A DNA stretch of 64,000 nucleotides, taken from assembly GCA_944326445.1 (NCBI GenBank), contig CALVDZ010000006.1, forward strand, positions 22,742 to 86,741. The letters are read 5' to 3'. The notes below the pieces were generated by a model, which searched no databases, had not been told where the DNA came from, and was given only the letters and a program-made list of their open reading frames with translations. The stretch comes from an uncultured Helicobacter sp. GTDB lineage: Bacteria; Campylobacterota; Campylobacteria; Campylobacterales; Helicobacteraceae. How positions within the stretch are numbered: position 1 is the first letter of the stretch; each line of letters begins with the position of its first letter. Positions 54,781-63,446 of this stretch are shown here, in pieces. Position numbers and translations under genes: made by a program.

Positions 54781-55401
54781 TCATAGTCCAAGGCAGAGGA
54801 TTTGCCAGAGTTTCTGCACTTGTGCGTCCTCTAGGTGCAGGGTGGAGGTGTGGGCGAAATACTCCAAAATCTCGGATTTGTCAAACGCAAAGCCCTGCAC
54901 GCAGTGAGGGTGCGCAAACAAAAACGATCGCCCCAATGTGATGACAGAATCTAGCGTGCCATCACAGATAAAGCAGCGGTTTGCCTCCCACCGCCCTAGT
55001 CGCCCCTCATAGGCTAGCAGACGCGCATAGGATTCTAAAAACACGCGCAGGGGGTTTTGTTTGGCGATTTTTTGCGCGCTATGCTCTAAGAGATTGAAAT
55101 AAAACTCCCCCACCTCATACACTTCATCCAAATGCCGCTCCAATAAGCCCAAAAACCGCTGCCACGCATACACGCGCTCCCACTCGCGCTCCCAGCCAAA
55201 GGACAAATGCAGGATATGGCGCACTTGGGGCAGGAAATGCGCGTTGGCGCGCTCCTCAAAGTCGATTTTATACCCCAGCCCGATGGTGCTATGACGCGCT
55301 CCATAAAATCGATAAAAGCTCCGAAAGCTCTGTGGTGTGAGGATTTTTAGTATGAGATCTTGGGTTTTGGTTGGTATGATTTTTAAGATATACCCTTGCA
55401 T
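54781..55401 (-). CDS. recO: recombination mediator RecO
   Basis: The 206-residue protein matches epsilonproteobacterial RecO: an N-terminal OB fold (MQGYILKIIPTKTQDLILKILT), a helical middle, and ANRCFICDG as the remainder of a zinc site. RecO loads RecA on single-stranded gaps. Length is typical for Helicobacter. It is located upstream of fldA on the same strand with a 98-base gap. Confidence 0.85.
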   Translation of the reverse strand: MQGYILKIIPTKTQDLILKILTPQSFRSFYRFYGARHSTIGLGYKIDFEERANAHFLPQVRHILHLSFGWEREWERVYAWQRFLGLLERHLDEVYEVGEFYFNLLEHSAQKIAKQNPLRVFLESYARLLAYEGRLGRWEANRCFICDGTLDSVITLGRSFLFAHPHCVQGFAFDKSEILEYFAHTSTLHLEDAQVQKLWQILCLGL

Positions 55402-55578
55402 AACGCGCCTGTGTGGTAGGATAAAGCGTAATTATACAATGTTTTGGGGTGGAGATTCTAAAAAAGAGAGTGGGCTTATGGGCAGGAAAGGTAAAGCAGG
55501 AGAGAGTAAGGGGATACCCCCCTCTAACAACGCAGGAGAGAATCTATCGCAAAGACAGAATCTAGCGCAGCATAGAAT

Positions 55579-56133
55579 CTAGTGCCCGCAGCCACAGCCT
55601 CCCCCGCCACCACCACAGCAGCCTCCACCTCCGTGATGATGGTGTCCGCCGCCGCTTCCGCAGCCACAGCCTCCGCCTACACCGCCTTGTAGTATCTCCA
55701 TCTCCGTGGCATCACGCACATCAAGGATATTGATATTGAAATTGAGCGTTTTGCCTGCTAGCGGGTGGTTGTAGTCGATGATAACGATTTGATCGTTAAA
55801 ATCTTTGACAATCACTTGCGCGGTTTGTCCATCATCACTCTGCCCAAAAAGCGTCATACCGGCTTTAAGCTCGATACCCTCAAACTGATCGCGTGCGACT
55901 TCTTGGATAAGATCTGGCTGATAGATTCCATACGCGTCTTCGGGCTTGACTTCCACGGAGAGCTTATCCCCTGTCTTCGCACCCATAAGGGCATTTTCTA
56001 GCCCGCTGATGATTTGGTTTGCCCCCACGAGAAATTCTAGCGGCGCACCACTTTTGTTAGAATCTATCATCTCTTTGCTTGCGACATCGGATACTTCGTA
56101 TTCTATGCTAACGACTTTGTTGTGTGCGATCAT
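55579..56133 (-). CDS. slyD: FKBP-type peptidyl-prolyl isomerase SlyD
   Basis: The 184-residue SlyD has the FKBP domain with inserted flap (EFLVGANQIISGLENALMGAKTGDKLSV and PEDAYGIYQPDL) followed by a C-terminal metal-binding tail that is almost only glycine, cysteine and histidine (about 152-184, with HHHH and paired CGCG). SlyD supplies nickel to hydrogenase and urease maturation. The tail is unusually cysteine- and glycine-rich. It follows cpoB by ten bases. Confidence 0.95.
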   Translation of the reverse strand: MIAHNKVVSIEYEVSDVASKEMIDSNKSGAPLEFLVGANQIISGLENALMGAKTGDKLSVEVKPEDAYGIYQPDLIQEVARDQFEGIELKAGMTLFGQSDDGQTAQVIVKDFNDQIVIIDYNHPLAGKTLNFNINILDVRDATEMEILQGGVGGGCGCGSGGGHHHHGGGGCCGGGGGGCGCGH

Positions 56134-56143
56134 TTGTGTTCCT

Positions 56144-56983
56144 TTATTGTTTAAGTTCTTTGGCTTGTGCTGCCTCTTTGCTTTGTGGGTAGGCTGCGAT
56201 CAAAGCTTCTAAGAAAGAATTATAATTTGCCATATCTTTAATCCCCTTGAAACAAAGCGCGGTATGCAGTAAAAGCGTGGGCATATACGCGCCCTTATCA
56301 CTTAATGCCACACTCGCCTTGTAGTATTTAATCGCTAAATGGTAATCTTTCTGCAAATACGCGATTTCGCCCAGATAAAAGGTTGTTTCAGGAGTGTTGT
56401 ATTTATTGTCTTTGAGCCATAGCATAATGTCCTTGGCAGATTTGTAGTGCTTTTTTTTGATAAGCTCCTTGGCTTGGGCAAAGAGCTCGGGGCTTTTGTC
56501 TTTGTCAAATTGTGGCTTTTGGGATTGTTTGCTCTCTTGTTTTTGCGCTCCCTTGGTGCTTTGGGCGCTAAGCTTTTCGAGCTCTTGGAGGATATTCTCT
56601 TGGGTTTTTATCGTGAGCGTGTGGAGCTCTTGCATTTTAGAATCTAGCGTAGCAATCTGTGTGCTTTGCTGCTCTAAAAGCGTCTTTAATGCCGCAATCT
56701 CGCTCTTTAGATTCTCAATCTCTTGTGTGTTGGTTGTGCTCTGGGCTATAGTGCTTTGGAGTTTTTGGTGTTGGGATTCATAGAGGCTCATTAGCCCTTC
56801 TTGGGATTGTTTGAGCGTTTCTTGCTGTTGTTGGATTTGTGTAGTGAGATTTAGGAGGCTTTGGGCGGTGCCTTGCAGGGAGGAGAGATCTTTTTTAGTC
56901 GCGCCGCTTTGCCTCTCAAAAGCCGATGGCTCGGCTCCGTAGCACACAAAAGAGAGCAATAAACAAGCTAGGATATACCTCAT
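56144..56983 (-). CDS. cpoB: CpoB/YbgF-like Tol-associated periplasmic protein
   Basis: The 279-residue protein has a signal peptide (about 1-17), a coiled coil (about 30-135) and a C-terminal TPR region (about 160-275, with AKELIKKKHYKSAKDIMLWL, TTFYLGEIAYLQKDYHLAIKYY). This matches CpoB, which coordinates Tol-Pal with cell-wall synthesis. It lies in the tolB-pal-cpoB-slyD order known from H. pylori. Confidence 0.88.
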   Translation of the reverse strand: MRYILACLLLSFVCYGAEPSAFERQSGATKKDLSSLQGTAQSLLNLTTQIQQQQETLKQSQEGLMSLYESQHQKLQSTIAQSTTNTQEIENLKSEIAALKTLLEQQSTQIATLDSKMQELHTLTIKTQENILQELEKLSAQSTKGAQKQESKQSQKPQFDKDKSPELFAQAKELIKKKHYKSAKDIMLWLKDNKYNTPETTFYLGEIAYLQKDYHLAIKYYKASVALSDKGAYMPTLLLHTALCFKGIKDMANYNSFLEALIAAYPQSKEAAQAKELKQ

Positions 56984-57014
56984 CTTGGCTCGCTACTTGT
57001 GCCACTTCTATACG

Positions 57015-57566
57015 TTATTGCGCGAGTTTAAAATCCACGCGTCTGTTAGCCTTGTAGCATTCTTGCGTGGCTTGGGTGCATACGGGCTTGCTCTCGCCAT
57101 AGGTTACGGTGGAGAGATTGCTAGGATTGACACCGCGTATCTCGAGTGCGTTTCTCACAGAATCTGCGCGCTTTTTGCCGAGTGCGAAGTTGTATTCATC
57201 TGAACCAAACGAGTCGGTATTGCCCTCTAGCACCACTTTGGCACCAGATTGCTTGAGAGCATTGGCGGCTTTTTCGATATTAGGGAGCATATCCTCGCTA
57301 ATGGCGTATTTGTCAAACCCAAACAAAATCGTGGGCAAACCCTGTCCATCAAGCTGCACAAAATTATCACTCGCACTCGCACCGCCTCCGTTTGCGCTCT
57401 CGCTTGCATCGCCACCTTGAGAGACGATAACGGGCGTGGTGGGCGCGTCTTGTCCCTGCACAGCTAGGGCACCGCTACCACCACCAGAGACTTTCACATC
57501 ATCGCCACATCCAGCGATAAAGATTGCAAGCACGCCAATCACACTTATGATACTAATGCGTTTCAT
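57015..57566 (-). CDS. pal: peptidoglycan-associated lipoprotein Pal
   Basis: The 183-residue lipoprotein has the lipobox AIFIAGC near residue 20, a glycine/serine linker, and an OmpA-like peptidoglycan-binding domain (about 75-183) with LFGFDKYAISEDM, LEGNTDSFGSDEYNFALGKKRA. It links outer membrane and cell wall with TolB. Confidence 0.95.
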   Translation of the reverse strand: MKRISIISVIGVLAIFIAGCGDDVKVSGGGSGALAVQGQDAPTTPVIVSQGGDASESANGGGASASDNFVQLDGQGLPTILFGFDKYAISEDMLPNIEKAANALKQSGAKVVLEGNTDSFGSDEYNFALGKKRADSVRNALEIRGVNPSNLSTVTYGESKPVCTQATQECYKANRRVDFKLAQ

Positions 57567-57644
57567 GACTAACCTCCTGTAATTTATGAGCTTATAGCAT
57601 TATAGCTTGTAAAGGTGTGAGAGTCAAATGCCCGCCACAGCCTG

Positions 57645-58913
57645 CTACCAGTCATAGGACTGAATCTTTACCTTAGGCAGTGAGAAAAAATAGCTGCTAT
57701 TGTAATCTAGTCGGATAATCCCTAGCGCGCTTTGGGTTTGGGTGTGCTTGATATACATAATGTTTTTGCCATCTTTTGAGAATGTGGGCATTTGGTTGGA
57801 GCCCTTTTCGGTTAAGCGGCGTATGAAGTCGCTATTAGTCGCTATAAGGTAGATATTAAAGGTATTGAGCCCAAATTCATTGTTGCTCTCGCGGCTTGTA
57901 TAGACAATGTATTTGTCGTGGCTCGCTACCGAGCTATTATTGTGCCCGTGGAAGACAAGCTGCTCGACATTGCCGCCCTCAATATTAGTCGCAAAGACAT
58001 TGGGATAGCCCAGCCTATCGGAGACAAACGCCACTTCCTTTTCGCCATTGATAAACTTCCCGCCCACATCGATTCCTGAAAAAGTCGTTAGTCGCTTGAG
58101 ATTTTTTGTCTGCAGCTCATAGAGATACACATCTGCCGCGCCTTTGTTTGGCGTGAGGCTAAGCAGGAGCCTTTGTCCATCGCTGCTGACATCTGAGACT
58201 ACTGCCATACCATCGCTTTGGGTGATAATCTCGGCGGTGTTGGTGCTTAGCTCATAGCGCAAAATCGTGGGTTTGTCGTTGATATAGCGCGTAAAGTAGA
58301 TGATGGTTTTTTCTTTATTGCCCCATTTGGGGAAGATATTTAGCCCGCCTTGTATGATATCCTGCTGAAAGGTTAGCGTGTAGTCCGCTAGCGTGATGAG
58401 GCTATTGCCTGAAGTCGTGTATTTAGAGAGCACCACAAGCTCGCGCATCCAATCTATGCGCGGTGCTTGGACATAGGTATTTATCCCGATACACATCTCG
58501 TGCGCAAGGAATGGATAGCGATTGAGCGTGGGTTGGGTGTATTCCTGCTCGAGCACCTTTTTGGCATTACGCACATCATAGAGCACCAACCGCCCTGCAA
58601 TCCCCCCGCCTCTTTTGCTCGCGCTCACACGCGCGATGAGATCGATTTTTTTGTCCTTGTAGGTTTGGAGGTCTGGCTCCCTGTCTTTGACACTCTCGCC
58701 CTTTTCTACTTGGAAGTGATTGCTCACCTTCAAATCCCCCACAAGTTGGGAGAGGAGCTTTTGCCCGTATTCGTTGTTGTCTGCGATATGCTCGACTACG
58801 ATAAAGGGGGGTTTGGTAGAGCTTGTGATGATCTCAAGAGTTGCATCAAGTGCTGCCATAGGCATAGCCCACAGAGCCCATAGCATAGCAAAGGTTAAAA
58901 AGCGTTTTGGCAT
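57645..58913 (-). CDS. tolB: Tol-Pal system protein TolB
   Basis: The 422-residue periplasmic protein has a signal peptide (about 1-21), an N-terminal TolB domain and a C-terminal beta-propeller with recurring blade motifs (VVSDVSSDGQRLLLSLTP, GKFINGEKEVAFVSDR, QMPTFSKDGKNIMYIKH). TolB binds Pal during outer-membrane constriction. The tolQRA genes are outside the window. Confidence 0.95.
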   Translation of the reverse strand: MPKRFLTFAMLWALWAMPMAALDATLEIITSSTKPPFIVVEHIADNNEYGQKLLSQLVGDLKVSNHFQVEKGESVKDREPDLQTYKDKKIDLIARVSASKRGGGIAGRLVLYDVRNAKKVLEQEYTQPTLNRYPFLAHEMCIGINTYVQAPRIDWMRELVVLSKYTTSGNSLITLADYTLTFQQDIIQGGLNIFPKWGNKEKTIIYFTRYINDKPTILRYELSTNTAEIITQSDGMAVVSDVSSDGQRLLLSLTPNKGAADVYLYELQTKNLKRLTTFSGIDVGGKFINGEKEVAFVSDRLGYPNVFATNIEGGNVEQLVFHGHNNSSVASHDKYIVYTSRESNNEFGLNTFNIYLIATNSDFIRRLTEKGSNQMPTFSKDGKNIMYIKHTQTQSALGIIRLDYNSSYFFSLPKVKIQSYDW

Positions 58914-58976
58914 TGTTTCTCCTTAAAAGGGCATATTGTAGCTTGAAAACTCTAAATTCGGCATTAGGCGGTTTCT

Positions 58977-59963
58977 TTAAACACCTAGGGCATTTGTGGG
59001 CGTTGCGCTAAGCCCTCTATCTGGCAAATCTCGCTTTGTCTGTCCGATCCTATAGAGTGCAAAGTCATAGCGCACCGGATCTGTGGGAGAGAATCTACGC
59101 AAAGAATCTGTGAGCTCCAAAGCCGCGGCAAGATCGTAGCTTTTGCGCGTAAGCAGCCCTAGATTCTGTCCTACCTTGAAAGTATGCGTATCAAGGGGTA
59201 TGATGAGCTCGCTTGGATCTAGCATATCCTGCCAAATCCCAAAATCAAGCGCATCATCGCGCACCATCCAACGCACAAAGAGATTCCATCGCTTCAGCGG
59301 GCTTTTGCCCTTGGGGCTAAAGGACTTAGGTGTGGTTTGTGTGAGAGAATCTAACCCTAGATGAGGCTTGTGGGATTTGCTAGCACCGCTGGCGGTTTTA
59401 GATTCTATATTTTTATCCAATCCCGCGCCGAGTGCGAACTCCACGCCCCGACTTTGCGCCCCAATCTCCCTAGCTATCTCGCGCAGTGTCGCTATGGCGT
59501 GATAGATGGCATTTAGAACCCTATAGGGCGTGTAGGTGGTATTTGCCAACCCATAGGCAAAGACTTCCTTAATCCCGCCGCGCCTGATACACTCTCGCAA
59601 AATCCCAAACAACGCCCCTATATCCTCGGCACTTTGGAATCGATAGTATGGCAGTCCCTTACGCGTATGCAACGCGTGCAACTCGTGTGAATCTAGTAGC
59701 GCAAAATCTAGCGTGCGCAAAAACGCCACGATTTGCCTAGCACTGCCATAGGAGAGGAGCGCGCATAGCAGGGCAATCTCGGCAAAATGTGGGTGGCGCG
59801 TGTGCTCTCGCACGATGATGAGCGGATCGGCTAGCACGAGGCTGCTTGCGGTGTTGCAAGCCTGATAGTGTGAGTCCAAAAAGGCTTGGAGGTTTTTAGA
59901 TTCTAGGTTTTGGCGTGGGCGCGTGGGTTTTTGACTTTGGCGCGTGGGCTTGTGGCGTGGCAT
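58977..59963 (-). CDS. TIGR02757/DUF2400 family protein
   Basis: The 328-residue protein matches the uncharacterised TIGR02757 family: ADPLIIVREHTRHPHFAEIALLCALLSYG, KRWNLFVRWMVRDDALDFGIW and IIPLDTHTFKVGQNLGL are family blocks. It has a helix-hairpin-helix DNA-glycosylase-like outlook but no assigned reaction. About residues 175-220 form a loop with IESK and LDSL triplets made by AGAATCT motifs, again inserted between conserved blocks. It overlaps csd4 by one base. Confidence 0.82.
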   Translation of the reverse strand: MPRHKPTRQSQKPTRPRQNLESKNLQAFLDSHYQACNTASSLVLADPLIIVREHTRHPHFAEIALLCALLSYGSARQIVAFLRTLDFALLDSHELHALHTRKGLPYYRFQSAEDIGALFGILRECIRRGGIKEVFAYGLANTTYTPYRVLNAIYHAIATLREIAREIGAQSRGVEFALGAGLDKNIESKTASGASKSHKPHLGLDSLTQTTPKSFSPKGKSPLKRWNLFVRWMVRDDALDFGIWQDMLDPSELIIPLDTHTFKVGQNLGLLTRKSYDLAAALELTDSLRRFSPTDPVRYDFALYRIGQTKRDLPDRGLSATPTNALGV

Positions 59964-61315
59964 TATGGCACAAATTCTACCAGTATCATACCCGCAAACG
60001 CCTCGCCTTTATAAAACTCCACGCGATAGATTCTCTCACTCTTATCAATGGCGAATTTCTTGTGCATAGCGCGTTTGTGGATAAGTGTGTCAAACTCTTG
60101 GGGCTTAGGGCTGCTATCGCCGGGCTTGACAAAGCCTATCACATTGGCGCGATAGTCCTGCTTAGATTCTATAAAAAATGATTGTTTGGCTTTGATAATC
60201 CCGCCCATCTTGACTTCTTGGGCTGCCTCTCCATCTAGGGATACGCGCACACTCGCCAAGCTATGATCAAACTCCAAATACAAGGGCTTTAGCACGCCCA
60301 TCGTGCGCCCGCCGTATTTTATCCCTATGCTCCCATCATCTCGCTGCATAAGCCCTAGGATATAGCTTTGTGAATCTAAGCGCACCTCTTGGAGCTTAGT
60401 TTTGGCACTTGTGGGCATAGGGAAAAAGTTTAGTGGGGATTTGAGGTTTAGCACGGGCAAGGTGATGAGTGAATCTATACTAAAGGTAAGCTTTGGATCG
60501 TTTATGAGTTTGGCGAGGGTTTGGGGCGTGAGGGTAAAATTGCGCTCATACTCGATCCCCACTGCGTTAAAAAACCCCTCAATCCCTAGTAAATGATAAT
60601 ATGCCTTCTCGCGCAGGGGCAGGGTTTTGGAAGCTTCGTGGGCAAAGGCTGGCTTGCCGTGTGTGATAGCAAAAAATGTGAGGCTTTTTTGCATTTGCGT
60701 ATCTTTGATAGCGGTTTGGGTGTTGCGGATATGGTAGGTGTGCAGCGGCTTCAAAAGCCCCGTGTTGGTATGCGCGACTACTTGGGCGATGATCTCTTTG
60801 AGATTCCCATAGGGCGAGACATCAATAGAATCTTGATCGATGATAGAGCAGTTCCCCCACCGCTTGGGGCTTAGCATTTCACTAATATGCTTCTCACGAT
60901 AGAATCCACTGCCATCGTGCATATGGAATATCGCCTGCACATCGGGGCGCAAAATCTGCTCTTTAATCTTTTGGATGGTGTGGTATTCTGGATCTTGCTC
61001 GCTCAAAGCCGCGAATTTGCGATTGAGATCGCCATACACGCCGCGATTGTTATAAAACATCGAGTGCGGGCTAAGGACGGGGATCACGCGGACATTACCC
61101 TTTTTTATCGTGTAGTATTGGAGTAAGAGATTGGTGGCATTATACGCTCCGGGCTCATCGCCCTGTATGCCCGACATAATCAGCACGCTAGGTCCTTGTG
61201 AATCTTGTGTGGGCATATCATAGACTTTGAAGTCAATGGGAGCGATTTTTGCCCCCCACACTGCACTACAAAGTATCATCGCACACATTCCCACACGCCA
61301 CATTCCTAGCCACAT
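59963..61315 (-). CDS. csd4: Csd4-type peptidoglycan D,L-carboxypeptidase (M99)
   Basis: Csd4 (HdpA; Pgp1 in Campylobacter) trims muropeptide tripeptides to dipeptides in the periplasm and is needed for helical cell shape. The 450-residue protein has a signal peptide (about 1-22) and a zinc carboxypeptidase domain. The metal site uses glutamine instead of histidine in GIQGDEPG, with the glutamate two residues on and a histidine in FHMHDGSGF, as reported for H. pylori Csd4. C-terminal accessory domains (about 275-450) follow. Next to the FliS co-chaperone gene as HP1075-HP1076. Confidence 0.92.
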   Translation of the reverse strand: MWLGMWRVGMCAMILCSAVWGAKIAPIDFKVYDMPTQDSQGPSVLIMSGIQGDEPGAYNATNLLLQYYTIKKGNVRVIPVLSPHSMFYNNRGVYGDLNRKFAALSEQDPEYHTIQKIKEQILRPDVQAIFHMHDGSGFYREKHISEMLSPKRWGNCSIIDQDSIDVSPYGNLKEIIAQVVAHTNTGLLKPLHTYHIRNTQTAIKDTQMQKSLTFFAITHGKPAFAHEASKTLPLREKAYYHLLGIEGFFNAVGIEYERNFTLTPQTLAKLINDPKLTFSIDSLITLPVLNLKSPLNFFPMPTSAKTKLQEVRLDSQSYILGLMQRDDGSIGIKYGGRTMGVLKPLYLEFDHSLASVRVSLDGEAAQEVKMGGIIKAKQSFFIESKQDYRANVIGFVKPGDSSPKPQEFDTLIHKRAMHKKFAIDKSERIYRVEFYKGEAFAGMILVEFVP

Positions 61316-61372
61316 AACCGCTTCCTTTAGTTCAAAATGGCGGCATTATAACACAAAAGCACGCGGATATGT

Positions 61373-61386
61373 GGAATGCAATATGC
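61373..61386 (+). promoter_or_regulatory. sigma54 (RpoN) promoter
   Basis: GG (61373-61374), ten bases, then GC (61385-61386), in TGTGGAATGCAATATGCTT, matches the -24/-12 element. It is 43 bases before the start of the FliS co-chaperone gene, whose H. pylori counterpart is in the RpoN flagellar regulon. Confidence 0.65.
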
Positions 61387-61429
61387 TTAACGTGGGGCTA
61401 GATGAGAGATTCACACAAAGGGTATGATT

Positions 61430-61927
61430 ATGATAGATTTGGCTTCATTGAGTTTAGGGCAGCATATCGCCACTGCTAGCAATCCACACAAAAACTTTGG
61501 CGAAGATTCTAAGGGATTAAACGAGTTTATCGGAGCGTTGCAAATGGCTAACATCGCCCTTGGTAAGATTATAAAAGAGATAGAATCTTGTGAGCTAGAA
61601 GACTGCGTGAGCAAGGAGGAGCTAGAGAGGCTGCAGAGTAGTGCGTGCGTGCGCATAGAGGAGATTATCCAAAATGCCAAGTTTATGGGCACGCCGCTCT
61701 TTGACACGCCCCTAAGCGCGAAAGTGAGCGGCGCACTCAAAGGCATTACTTTTGAAAACCCCTTAGCCCTCTCACAGGATTTTAGCGCGATGAAGGGCTT
61801 TATAGAGGATAAGAGGGCTGAATCTAATGATTTGCTCCTAGAGCTTAGCGAGGCACTTTTATCCCCTAGTGATGCGCGCTTTGAATCTGTAGATAGCACT
61901 AAGCTTGCTAGTATGTTTAAGAGCTAG
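61430..61927 (+). CDS. FliS co-chaperone, HP1076 family
   Basis: The 165-residue protein has a hook- or flagellin-like helical layout (IDLASLSLGQHIATASNP start, GLNEFIGALQMANIALGKIIKEI). It matches the position next to csd4 of H. pylori HP1076, a FliS-binding co-chaperone. I start at ATG 61430, seven bases after AAAGGG; the ATG two codons earlier is too close. Sigma54 promoter upstream. gltX starts six bases after the stop. Confidence 0.75.
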   Translation: MIDLASLSLGQHIATASNPHKNFGEDSKGLNEFIGALQMANIALGKIIKEIESCELEDCVSKEELERLQSSACVRIEEIIQNAKFMGTPLFDTPLSAKVSGALKGITFENPLALSQDFSAMKGFIEDKRAESNDLLLELSEALLSPSDARFESVDSTKLASMFKS

Positions 61928-61932
61928 ATTCT

Positions 61933-63255
61933 ATGCTACGCTTTGCTCCCTCGCCCACAGGCGATATGCACATCGGCAACCTGCGCGCCGCGATTTTTAA
62001 CTACATCATCGCTAAGCAAACCAACCAGCCCTTTTTAATCCGCATAGAGGACACCGATACTGCGCGCAATATCGAGGGCAAGGACAAGGAGATACTAAGC
62101 CTGCTCAATCTCTTTGGGCTTTTGTGGGATAAGCTCGTGTATCAAAGCCACAATTTTAGCCACCACCAAAAAATCGCACATTATCTCATCGCCAAAGACA
62201 AGGCGTTTTATTGCTACTGCACTAAGGAATTTTTGGAGCAAAAGCGCGAGGAGGCTAAGGCGCAAAAGAGGGCGTTTCGCTACGATGAAAGCTGGGCGCA
62301 GATTCACAAAGATTCTAATCCCAAGCCGGTGGTGCGACTGCGCGGGGCGCGTGAGGCGATAGGATTTAGTGATGAGATTAAAGGCGAGATTAGCTTTAGC
62401 CCCAATGAAATCGATAGCTTTGTGATATTAAAAGACGATGGAATCCCCACCTACAACTTCGCCTGTGCGCTTGATGATATGCTCTATGATATCAGCTTTA
62501 TCGTGCGTGGGGAGGATCACGTGAGCAACACCCCGCGCCAAATTCTCGTGCGCCAATACCTAGACTACACCAAAGACATCGGTTATGCGCACCTGCCTAT
62601 TATTCTAGGCGAGAGTGGCTCTAAAATGAGCAAGCGCGATAACGCCTCAAGCGTGAGCTGGCTGCTAGAGCAAGGATTTTTGCCTCAAGCAATTATTAAT
62701 TATCTCATCGCTATGGGCAATAAAACGCCCACCGAGATTTTTAGACTCCACGACGCCATAGAGTGGTTTGACATCAAAAACATCGCCAAATCACCCGTGA
62801 AGTTTGACATCAAAAAACTGCGCTTTATCAATCGCGAACATCTCAAAATGCTAAATGAAAGCGAGCTAGCCCTTTTGCTTAGCACCAAAGATCCTAGCAT
62901 AGGTGGCTTGGCAAAGCTCTATCTGCAGGAAGCCAGCACGCTCAATGAAATCCGCGATAAGATAGATTCTATCTTTAGCCCAAAGGATATTTACGCGCTC
63001 TATGAGGGGCAGGACTTTAGCGAGCCTTGCAGGATTCTCTATGAGGCGTTTGTGGCACTCATAGCAGAGCATTCCCTAGCCCTGCGCGAGTATGAATCTC
63101 TCAAAGCCGAGCTTTTAGAGCGCACAGGGCTCAAGGGTAAGAACTTCTTTAAGCCCCTTAGAATCTTACTCACAGGCACATCGCAGGGCTTAGAATTACA
63201 CGAGATTTATCCATTTTTGCAGTTTTTCCTCAGCGACATCGTGCGACTAAAATAG
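61933..63255 (+). CDS. gltX: glutamyl-tRNA synthetase, GltX2 type
   Basis: The 440-residue class I synthetase shows the HIGH-equivalent motif APSPTGDMHIGNLRAA, the zinc-like YCYCTKEF, DGIPTYNFACALDD, and KMSKRDN. Its length and N-terminus resemble H. pylori GltX2, which charges tRNA-Gln with glutamate for later amidation by GatCAB. A second gltX elsewhere is expected. No amidotransferase genes are in the window. Confidence 0.92.
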   Translation: MLRFAPSPTGDMHIGNLRAAIFNYIIAKQTNQPFLIRIEDTDTARNIEGKDKEILSLLNLFGLLWDKLVYQSHNFSHHQKIAHYLIAKDKAFYCYCTKEFLEQKREEAKAQKRAFRYDESWAQIHKDSNPKPVVRLRGAREAIGFSDEIKGEISFSPNEIDSFVILKDDGIPTYNFACALDDMLYDISFIVRGEDHVSNTPRQILVRQYLDYTKDIGYAHLPIILGESGSKMSKRDNASSVSWLLEQGFLPQAIINYLIAMGNKTPTEIFRLHDAIEWFDIKNIAKSPVKFDIKKLRFINREHLKMLNESELALLLSTKDPSIGGLAKLYLQEASTLNEIRDKIDSIFSPKDIYALYEGQDFSEPCRILYEAFVALIAEHSLALREYESLKAELLERTGLKGKNFFKPLRILLTGTSQGLELHEIYPFLQFFLSDIVRLK

Positions 63256-63269
63256 AATCTAATACCGCG

Positions 63270-63446
63270 ATGAACGTCCTAGCTCTCAAAGCCTATGTTT
63301 TGCGCGTGGTGGGAGCGTATCCGCTTGGGTTTGTCGTGCTTAGCGTGCATTGTGGGTGGGTGCTTTTGGCATTGCTTACGCACTCGCCTGCCGCTCCTAT
63401 CGTGTTTTGGGACGATCTTTGCCTTATGGTAGTCAGACAGCATTAA
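63270..63446 (+). CDS. possible small membrane protein after gltX
   Basis: A 58-codon frame starts 14 bases after gltX (MNVLALKAYVLRVVGAYPLGFVV) with one hydrophobic stretch. It could be a small membrane protein or a decayed YggT-like gene, which often follows gltX in epsilonproteobacteria. There is no clear ribosome site and no YggT motif. A 50-codon minus-strand frame with a hydrophobic start (63595 down to 63443) overlaps its end. Either may be chance. Confidence 0.25.
   Translation: MNVLALKAYVLRVVGAYPLGFVVLSVHCGWVLLALLTHSPAAPIVFWDDLCLMVVRQH

Noticed and set aside
55402..55578. Small plus-strand gene between recO and slyD
   Set aside because: The frame is short, has no ribosome site and ends in motif copies.
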